Source of the DNA: Clostridia bacterium BRH_c25
GTDB lineage: Bacteria; Bacillota_A; Clostridia; Lutisporales; Lutisporaceae
Assembly: GCA_001515955.1 (NCBI GenBank)
Contig: LOES01000050.1
Span: forward strand, 1-49,214
Direction of reading: 5' to 3'
Length of the DNA stretch: 49,214 nucleotides
Under the pieces are notes generated by a model that was not told where the DNA came from, did no database searches, and saw only the letters and a list, made by a program, of their open reading frames with translations. Made by a program: the position numbers and the translations under genes. How positions within the stretch are numbered: the stretch's first letter is position 1; each line of letters opens with the position of its first letter. This document shows positions 43,243 to 49,214 of the stretch, one piece after another.

Positions 43243-44235
43243 ATGAAATTTGTTGTTATAGGGTTAGGCTCGATGGGGAAAAGAAGAATTAGATTAATAA
43301 TGAACAACTATGAAAATATAGAAATAGTAGGTGTAGATTCAAGTATTGAGCGAATAAGCGAAGTGAAAAAGTTGTTTAATATCAAAACTTATTCTGATTT
43401 AGATACTGCAGTAATAGAAGAAAATCCATATGCTGCATTGATATGTACATCTCCAATTTCACATTCAAGTATAATTTTGAAGTGCCTTTGCATGAATCTT
43501 AATGTATTCACAGAAATAAATCTGCTAAAAACTGATTATGATAAGATAATTAATGAAACTAAAGAAAAAGGATTGAGAATATTTTTATCTTCAACTTTAC
43601 TTTATAGGATGGAAATACAGCATATACAAGAAAAAGTGCTTGGTTCATCAAAAAAACTATTTTATAGATATCACACCGGACAGTATCTTCCTGATTGGCA
43701 TCCATGGGAGAGTTATAAGGATTATTTTGTTGGAGATAAAAGAACAAATGGATGTAGAGAAATATTTGCTATAGAGCTTCCGTGGATAATAAAGACATTT
43801 GGAAAGTTAAGAAACATTACTGTAGTAAAAGACAAAATAAGTTCTTTAGCTTTGAATTACAACGACAGTTATATTGTATTGCTGGAGCATGAGACCGGAC
43901 ATAAAGGGGTAATAAACTTAGATATTGTCTCTAGGAAAGCAATGAGAAGTTTTGAAGCGTATTCTGAGGATATACACATATTTTGGGATGGAACTCCAAA
44001 TAGTTTAAGAGAATATGATAGCATAACAAAAGAAATGAAATATATAGAAACGTATTCAGAAATTAGTAAAGATTTTAGGTATAATGAGAATATTATTGAG
44101 AATGCGTACTTAGAAGAGCTAGATATTTTCATTAAGGGGTTGGAAAGTAATAGAAATGAATTAGTTAGGTACACATTGGATGATGATATATATACATTAT
44201 CTATTATTGATAGTATAGAAGGTATAAAAGAATGA
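43243..44235 (+). CDS. Gfo/Idh/MocA-family oxidoreductase 1
   Basis: 330 aa from ATG 43243, 8 bases after AGAGGAGA (an upstream frame start at 43192 has no site). NAD(P)-binding KFVVIGLGSMGKRRIRLIMN, then a dehydrogenase C-terminal domain; the usual conserved E-K-P motif appears as TEINLLKTDY. So the Lys-Pro pair normally near the cofactor is altered here. It overlaps the next oxidoreductase by 4 bp (ATGA). Gfo/Idh pairs next to a PtmE-like gene and a CMP-transferase are common in nonulosonate clusters; the reaction is not known. Confidence 0.78.
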   Translation: MKFVVIGLGSMGKRRIRLIMNNYENIEIVGVDSSIERISEVKKLFNIKTYSDLDTAVIEENPYAALICTSPISHSSIILKCLCMNLNVFTEINLLKTDYDKIINETKEKGLRIFLSSTLLYRMEIQHIQEKVLGSSKKLFYRYHTGQYLPDWHPWESYKDYFVGDKRTNGCREIFAIELPWIIKTFGKLRNITVVKDKISSLALNYNDSYIVLLEHETGHKGVINLDIVSRKAMRSFEAYSEDIHIFWDGTPNSLREYDSITKEMKYIETYSEISKDFRYNENIIENAYLEELDIFIKGLESNRNELVRYTLDDDIYTLSIIDSIEGIKE

Positions 44236-45167
44236 AGATTTGCTTTATAGGTTTGGGTTCAATAGGAAAGAGGCATTTAATGAATTCAATAAATTTGTTA
44301 ACTGAATACAATCTTGAGATGGAAATTCATGCTTTGAGAAATACAAATAAATTATTATCTAAAGATATTGTAGAGCACATTGATAAGCAGTTATATACTT
44401 ATGATGAATTGGATAATGATTATGATATTGTATTTATTGCTAATCCAACATACCTACATTATGAAACAATAAAAGTGGTATCAGATAAGACTAAAAATAT
44501 GTTCATTGAAAAGCCCGTTTTTGACAGTGTCAGACATGATTTGGGAAAAATTAAATTAAGTAGTGATGGAATATATTATGTTGCTTCCCCACTTAGATAT
44601 AAGAAAGTAATACAATATCTGAAAAATAACCTAAATAAAGAGGAAATATTTTCTATAAGAGCGATATGTTCCAGTTACTTACCGGATTGGAGACCTAATA
44701 TAGATTATAGAAAGGTGTATAGCGCAAAGAAGGATGAAGGTGGAGGGGTATCAATAGATTTAATACACGAATGGGACTATTTAACTTATTTATTTGGATT
44801 CCCGCAAAAGGTATATAATTTGAGAGGTAAGTTTTCACAACTAGAAATTGATAGTGAAGATTTATCAATCTATATTGGATCATATAGAGACAAGCTTTTA
44901 GAACTTCATTTAGATTATTTTGGAAGAGTACCCAAACGTGAAATTGAAATATTTACTAAACAGGGAACAATTGTTGGAGATTTAATTATGAATAGAGTTA
45001 ATTTTTCTAGCAATAGGAAAGATATTAGATTTGATGATAATGATCCTAATATTATGTATTTAGAAGAAATGAGAAATTTTTTTGATATGATTTTGCATGG
45101 AAAGAAAAATAAAAATGATATTACAAATGCATATGAAGTTTTGAAACTTTCAAAGGAGTTGTTGTGA
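44232..45167 (+). CDS. Gfo/Idh/MocA-family oxidoreductase 2
   Basis: 311 aa; ATG 44232 overlaps the stop of the upstream paralogue. KICFIGLGSIGKRHLMNSIN binds NAD(P), and MFIEKPVFDSV carries the canonical E-K-P motif. Unlike its neighbour it retains the classic motif, so one may be catalytic and the other specialised. Its stop is one base before legF. Likely oxidises or reduces a sugar hydroxyl in the nonulosonate or a companion sugar. Confidence 0.82.
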   Translation: MKICFIGLGSIGKRHLMNSINLLTEYNLEMEIHALRNTNKLLSKDIVEHIDKQLYTYDELDNDYDIVFIANPTYLHYETIKVVSDKTKNMFIEKPVFDSVRHDLGKIKLSSDGIYYVASPLRYKKVIQYLKNNLNKEEIFSIRAICSSYLPDWRPNIDYRKVYSAKKDEGGGVSIDLIHEWDYLTYLFGFPQKVYNLRGKFSQLEIDSEDLSIYIGSYRDKLLELHLDYFGRVPKREIEIFTKQGTIVGDLIMNRVNFSSNRKDIRFDDNDPNIMYLEEMRNFFDMILHGKKNKNDITNAYEVLKLSKELL

Positions 45168-45168
45168 G

Positions 45169-45930
45169 ATGAATATACTTATAACTATATGCGGGAGGGC
45201 AGGATCAAAAGGAGTAAAAAATAAGAATATTAGAGAATTTCTAGGGATACCTCTTATCAATTATACAATAGGTGCAGCAGAGTTATTTAAGGAAAGAAAT
45301 ATGCAGCATGATATTGATATATGTGTGAATAGCGATAGTATAGAATTACTTGAAATTGCAAGACAACAATCTAAAGAAGTCACAATAATAGATAGGCCTA
45401 AGGAATTAGCACAAGACAGTTCCCCAAAAATTCCAGTATTACAATATTCATTAGAATTTTTAGAAAGTAAATTTAAAAAGAAATATGAATATATAATTGA
45501 TTTAGATATTACTTCGCCATATAGGAGAATAGAAGATATAGAAAACACTTTAAACAAAGCTATAGATAAGTATAGCGTTGATGTAGTGTTTTCAGTTGTA
45601 GAATCAAGAAGAAATCCGTACTTTAATATGGTTGAAGAAATAGATGGTGAGATAAAAAAGGTGAAAGAATCTAATTTCGTAGCAAGACAGCAAGCACCTA
45701 AAGTATATGATATGAATGCATCTATCTATTGTTTTAGAAGAGACAGTCTAATGCATGTTCTTAATAATTCTCCTTTTGATGGAGCCTGTGATATCATACT
45801 AATGAAAGATACTGCAGTTTTAGATATTGATTCAGAAGAGGATTTTGAACTTATGGAAGTACTAGCAGAATACTTTTTTGAGAATGAATTCAGGGAATTA
45901 TATAGATATGTTCATAGATCTAATAATTAG
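45169..45930 (+). CDS. legF: CMP-legionaminate synthetase LegF (NeuA family)
   Basis: 253 aa. ILITICGRAGSKGVKNKNIR is the CTP-binding signature of acylneuraminate cytidylyltransferases; YIIDLDITSPYRRIEDI and QQAPKVYDMNASIYCF are further conserved regions. The enzyme activates the nine-carbon acid with CTP for transfer. It ends the leg set and uses the CTP made by pyrG elsewhere in the window. Length is slightly above the bacterial average. Confidence 0.9.
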   Translation: MNILITICGRAGSKGVKNKNIREFLGIPLINYTIGAAELFKERNMQHDIDICVNSDSIELLEIARQQSKEVTIIDRPKELAQDSSPKIPVLQYSLEFLESKFKKKYEYIIDLDITSPYRRIEDIENTLNKAIDKYSVDVVFSVVESRRNPYFNMVEEIDGEIKKVKESNFVARQQAPKVYDMNASIYCFRRDSLMHVLNNSPFDGACDIILMKDTAVLDIDSEEDFELMEVLAEYFFENEFRELYRYVHRSNN

Positions 45931-45974
45931 ACTATTAAGCTACATAAAAATTTATAGAGTTTCGAGGTGTACTT

Positions 45975-46487
45975 ATGGGTTTATTGAAAACATGGAATAG
46001 ATTTGGTCCTGACATATTTAGTACTTATTGGTTATTGTATTTTAATCTTTAAAGAAGTATATATAAGAGAATATCTAAGGTTGGCAATAATGTTGATATT
46101 AGACCGTTTGTAACAATTGTTGAAACCCAAAATGTTGATATTGGCAATAATGTCACTCTTAGGCCTTTTACTAGCATTTTTGCCGATAATAGAGAAAGCA
46201 AGAAAGTAATTATAGGTGATGGTGTTTTAATTGGGTCTAATGTATATATGACAGTGAATAATCATAATTATAAAAATATTAATATTAAGATTTCAGAGCA
46301 AGGGCATACGTTTAATAGCATAACTATATGCGATGGTGCATGGATTGGATATGGGACTATTATTTTACCAGGTGTTACTATTGGGAAACATTCCATAATT
46401 GCAGCGGGTTCTGTTGTTACAAAAGATGTACCGGATTTTACAGTAGTAGGTGGAGTGCCGGGGAAAATAATTAAAGAGCTTATATAA
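45975..46487 (+). pseudogene. Hexapeptide acyltransferase with premature stop
   Basis: From ATG 45975 (site GAGGTG) the frame reads MGLLKTWNRFGPDIFSTYWL and then stops at codon 26 (TAA, 46050-46052). The same frame continues without interruption as a left-handed beta-helix acetyltransferase: [13 protein letters not shown], then [13 protein letters not shown] (catalytic His region) and [13 protein letters not shown] near the end. No ATG, GTG or TTG lies between the stop and 46248, so a complete beta-helix cannot be restarted. It is probably a recently broken LacA/NodL/WbbJ-type O-acetyltransferase. Confidence 0.82.
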
Positions 46488-46662
46488 ATAGATAATTAAA
46501 TACAAGATAACAACTAGCGATCTTGAGGTGGTAAGAAGAGAATTCGAAACATCAGAGAGTGGGTCGAGAATGGTATGCGATGCAGTAAAGTAGATATTTC
46601 AAATTAAGCAATGAGTACTTATGCATTTTTATTTGATTTATATTTATAGATAGGAGCTAATC

Positions 46663-48207
46663 ATGTCCCAGAATAAAAATATAGTAAAATCTGCATTTGC
46701 GGTTATCCTTATTTCGGTGTTGAGTAAAATTATCGGATTTTTTAGGGAAGTATTAATTGCACAGCGGTTTGGAACAACCTATAAATCCGATGCATTTTTT
46801 ATGGCACAAGCCTTAAGTTCAGTAGTTCTGGTTATAATATTAGGAGCTCTGGGAACTACTTTTATACCGGTATTAAGTGGTTATTTACAAAAGGAGGATA
46901 GTCCGAAAACTAAGAAATTTTTAAATGTAGTATATAGCGTAACCATATCTGTGACTATAGTGGTATTTCTATTGGGAGTTATTGCCTCCCCCTTGCTTGT
47001 AAAATTAATTGCCCCTTCATTTAAAGGGGAATTATTCAATTTGACGGTAAAGCTTACACAGATGTTATTCCCACTTACGGTGTTTACTGCTTTGGTTTCT
47101 CTAAATAATGGACTGCTTCAGAGTAAGGCTAATTTTATAATACCGGCTTTCGTGGGACTTCCCCAGAATATAACAATGATTGTTTTTTTACTTTATTTTG
47201 TATCAATAGGTGATATATATGGATTAGCTGCGACAACTGTAATTGGCGGAGTTACACAAGTACTGATTCAGATACCATCAATAAAAAAATTAGGATACAA
47301 GTTTAAATTTGAGTTTGATAGAAAAGAAGAAGGGTTAAGGGAAATTGGTGTTTTGCTAGTACCTATAGTAATTGGTAATGGAATACAGCAGATAAATACA
47401 TTAGTTGATAAAAGTCTTGCTTCTGGGTTAGCAGAAGGGAGTATATCTGCACTTAACTTTTCAAATAGATTAAACTTGTTCATACTTGGCATATTTATAA
47501 TGGCTATTAGCACTGTTTGTTATCCTTCTATGGCAGCTTATTACTCGTCAGGAGAGAATGAGAAGTTCAGAAGATTAATCCTAAATGCTCTAAATAGTGT
47601 AACGCTGATTATAATTCCTTCAACTATAGGGTTTATAATTCTGCGTTATCAAATACTGAAGGTTCTTTTCGAAAGAGGGGCTTTCGATAGTAGAGCTACG
47701 GAAATGACAGCTGTAGCACTATTGTTCTACTCTATCGGACTCATAGGCTTTGGCTTTAGAGATGTCCTAAGTAAAGCATTCTATTCTATTAAGGATACGA
47801 GAACTCCCATGATTAATGGAACCATAGCAGTTGTTTTGAATATCATATTAAATATTGTATTAGTAAGATACATGGATATTGGTGGGTTGGCTTTGGCCAC
47901 ATCTATATCAGCTATAGCAAGTACTCTATTATTGATAGGTGCTTTGTATAAGAAGATCGGAGACTTTGGAATAAGTACTATGATTGTTAATTTATTAAAA
48001 ACATTGATTGTATCTTTTATAATGGGAATGATAGTGTTTTATACGAATATTGTTTTAGTGAATGCTTCAGTAAGTTTATATTTAGCTTTGCCAATAAGTA
48101 TAACAATTGGGACTATAGTTTATTTGGTTATGATTTCAGTTGTGGGAATTGAAGAGGTTAATCAACTAAGATCAGTAGTAATTGACAGAATTAGACGTAT
48201 TCTATGA
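46663..48207 (+). CDS. MurJ/MviN-like flippase (Wzx function likely)
   Basis: 514 aa with about fourteen membrane helices, ATG 46663 behind AGGAG. MATE/MOP-fold signatures of MurJ: SKIIGFFREVLIAQRFGTT near residue 20 and RGAFDSRATEMTAVAL in the C-terminal half. MurJ flips lipid II; copies inside glycan clusters usually act as the Wzx flippase for the local lipid-linked glycan. As the last gene of the island it probably moves the product of the phosphoglycosyl transferase pathway across the membrane. Confidence 0.85.
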   Translation: MSQNKNIVKSAFAVILISVLSKIIGFFREVLIAQRFGTTYKSDAFFMAQALSSVVLVIILGALGTTFIPVLSGYLQKEDSPKTKKFLNVVYSVTISVTIVVFLLGVIASPLLVKLIAPSFKGELFNLTVKLTQMLFPLTVFTALVSLNNGLLQSKANFIIPAFVGLPQNITMIVFLLYFVSIGDIYGLAATTVIGGVTQVLIQIPSIKKLGYKFKFEFDRKEEGLREIGVLLVPIVIGNGIQQINTLVDKSLASGLAEGSISALNFSNRLNLFILGIFIMAISTVCYPSMAAYYSSGENEKFRRLILNALNSVTLIIIPSTIGFIILRYQILKVLFERGAFDSRATEMTAVALLFYSIGLIGFGFRDVLSKAFYSIKDTRTPMINGTIAVVLNIILNIVLVRYMDIGGLALATSISAIASTLLLIGALYKKIGDFGISTMIVNLLKTLIVSFIMGMIVFYTNIVLVNASVSLYLALPISITIGTIVYLVMISVVGIEEVNQLRSVVIDRIRRIL

Positions 48208-48314
48208 ACACCCTCTTGGCGGTATGCCGTTGTTTGCGTGGCGCCTGTTTGTCTTCTTCAAGCCATTTTTGTGAATGTCAAGCAGATTTTTCACAGGTAG
48301 GGTAAGCAGTTTTT

Positions 48315-48710
48315 TCAGGTAAACAGTTCCGGATGTTTCAAACGGTAGGATTCTCCCCTGAAGGAAAAGCATTTGGCATGGTGTAGTATCCTGTCAAGCA
48401 ATGCTGTGGTGAGAACCGGATCACCTATCATCTCAGCCCAGTTTGTGATTTCCTTGTTTGTAGTAAAGACTATAGAGAAGGTCTCATATGTATCACTTAT
48501 GAATGTAAAGAATTTGTTGGCCTGGCTTCGTGATATGGGAGTGTATCCAATTTCATCGATAATAATCATCTGGGCCTTTTTGATGTTTTTAATCCTGAAT
48601 CCGGCACTGCGCTCGGTTTCAGCAGCATCAAGTATCTTTATGAGGTTTACCATCCTCTCGAAGCAGACGGTATAACCGGTGTTTATTGCTTCCAGCCCCA
48701 GCCCGACTAG
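48315..48710 (-). pseudogene. istB: Truncated IS21-family istB (ATPase helper)
   Basis: The minus strand reads, in order, KLVGLGLEAINTGYTVCFER, MIIIDEIGYTPISRSQANKF (Walker B), FTTNKEITNWAEMIGDPVL and LLDRILHHAKCFSFRGESYR. This is the C-terminal two-thirds of IstB. The Walker A region (GxxGxGKTH) and everything before it are missing, and the similarity stops at about 48710. No istA is present. It marks the right border of the island. Confidence 0.85.
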
Positions 48711-48818
48711 CTTACTGAGATCACTAAAGAGGATTTTGACTTTGTTGTAAAGGATGCAAAAGCAGAAAACAAGCTTGTGGAAGGTATACTAGAGGAATTA
48801 AACGTGAAAATTATATAA
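48711..48818 (+). pseudogene. C-terminal tail of a gene upstream of oraS
   Basis: An open frame without start reads EITKEDFDFVVKDAKAENKL, then EGILEELNVKII, stop TAA 48816-48818, 15 bases before oraS. It is a typical protein end and co-directional with oraS. In ornithine-fermenting Clostridia the gene before oraS is usually ortB (2-amino-4-oxopentanoate thiolase subunit), so this may be its last 35 codons; I cannot confirm that from so short a piece. The frame is closed by TAG at 48708-48710, at the istB junction. Confidence 0.45.
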
Positions 48819-48833
48819 TATGGAGGGATAGGA

Positions 48834-49184
48834 ATGAAACGTGCAGATGATTACGAGGTAAGGAGAGAACATCTCAAGAACCTTACTGACGATGAGTTGA
48901 AAAAGAAATTCTGGGAGCTTGCAGAAAAAGTTGTTGAACCAATGCTTGAGCTTGGTTACAAGAATACGACTCCGGCAATAGAAAGAAGTATTCTTCTTAG
49001 AATGGGTTTCTCAAGTCTTGAAGTAAAGCCTATCGTAGAAGGAGTTATCAGAAAAGGATTAATGGGCAAAGGCGCAGGCAATGTAGTATGGAGACTTTCC
49101 AAAAAGCTCGGAGTTTCCGTAAGAGAAGCCGGCCTGAATCTTTCAGAAGGCAAATACTGGGATGAAGTCGACAAATTGTTTTAA
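48834..49184 (+). CDS. oraS: D-ornithine 4,5-aminomutase small subunit
   Basis: 116 aa, ATG 48834 with a GGAGGGAT site. The sequence (MKRADDYEVRREHLKNL, then KNTTPAIERSILLRMGFSS and GAGNVVWRLSKKLGVSVREA) matches the OraS family in content and length. Together with OraE it converts D-ornithine to 2,4-diaminopentanoate using adenosylcobalamin and PLP, a step of the oxidative branch of ornithine fermentation. oraE begins 14 bases after its stop. Confidence 0.92.
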   Translation: MKRADDYEVRREHLKNLTDDELKKKFWELAEKVVEPMLELGYKNTTPAIERSILLRMGFSSLEVKPIVEGVIRKGLMGKGAGNVVWRLSKKLGVSVREAGLNLSEGKYWDEVDKLF

Positions 49185-49198
49185 AGGAGGGGAAACAT

Positions 49199-49214
49199 AT
49201 GAAATTAGATCCTA
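49199..49214 (+). CDS. oraE: Start of D-ornithine 4,5-aminomutase large subunit (partial)
   Basis: AAAGGAGGGG followed by ATG at 49199 opens a frame reading MKLDP to the window edge. Identity as oraE rests on position directly after oraS; only five codons are visible. Confidence 0.7.

Noticed and set aside
48373..48675. A 100-aa plus-strand hydrophobic protein
   Set aside because: It is antisense to the clear istB fragment on the minus strand and has no ribosome site.
48780..48834. A cobalamin riboswitch before oraS (OraE uses B12)
   Set aside because: Only 15 bp separate the upstream gene tail from oraS, too short for such an element, and no B12-box is visible.

Overview
The window looks like a chromosomal segment of an anaerobic, low-GC Gram-positive of the class Clostridia. 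Reasons: an S-layer protein and a three-SLH-domain surface protein, frequent TTG/GTG starts with strong AGGAGG-type ribosome sites, clostridial-type S23/GxxExxY accessory genes, and the start of a D-ornithine aminomutase (oraS-oraE) amino-acid fermentation operon at the right edge. I cannot name the species.

Left part (1-15.4 kb). Envelope and housekeeping genes: a partial beta-rich surface protein, an SLH protein, a CtpA-type S41 protease, CTP synthase (pyrG), an orphan XRE antitoxin, a six-repeat secreted protein on the minus strand, and a very large probable S-layer protein with its own promoter and terminator. The spaces between them are crowded with small repeats. Two lone four-helix-bundle (S23/Avd-like) genes are each bracketed by arrays with a 7-bp period. 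A lone GxxExxY gene is bracketed by arrays with a 9-bp CCGTG period. Two fragments resembling the DUF1016/YhcG N-terminal motif each carry a large palindrome. This array-bracketed small-gene pattern is the most unusual thing in the window.

Mobile-element belt (15.4-20.2 kb). An apparently intact IS66 (tnpA-tnpB-tnpC with both ends), an IS200/IS605-like element whose transposase has an amber codon, and a wrecked second IS66 into which a relative of the first was inserted in reverse, leaving a 48-bp fold-back palindrome.

Glycan island (20.3-48.2 kb), AT-rich and almost entirely on the plus strand. In order: an acyltransferase-3 (minus strand), an O-antigen-ligase/TPR protein, a PglF/WbpM-type dehydratase, a Wzz-like protein, then a complete-looking legionaminic (nonulosonic) acid set legB-legC-legG-legH-legI-ptmE-legF. 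Mixed into it are a crotonase, a GNAT, a PIG-L deacetylase, an HpcH/HpaI aldolase, a phosphoglycosyl transferase, a cytoplasmic NHL propeller, an ATP-grasp ligase, a GT-B-like protein, two Gfo/Idh oxidoreductases, a broken hexapeptide acyltransferase and a MurJ/Wzx flippase. Together these could build, modify, flip and attach a nonulosonate-containing glycan, plausibly to the S-layer protein or another surface polymer; that target is inference.

Right edge (48.2-49.2 kb). A truncated IS21 istB fragment abuts a 35-codon tail of a gene just upstream of oraS, so the ornithine operon appears to have been cut by a rearrangement at the island boundary.
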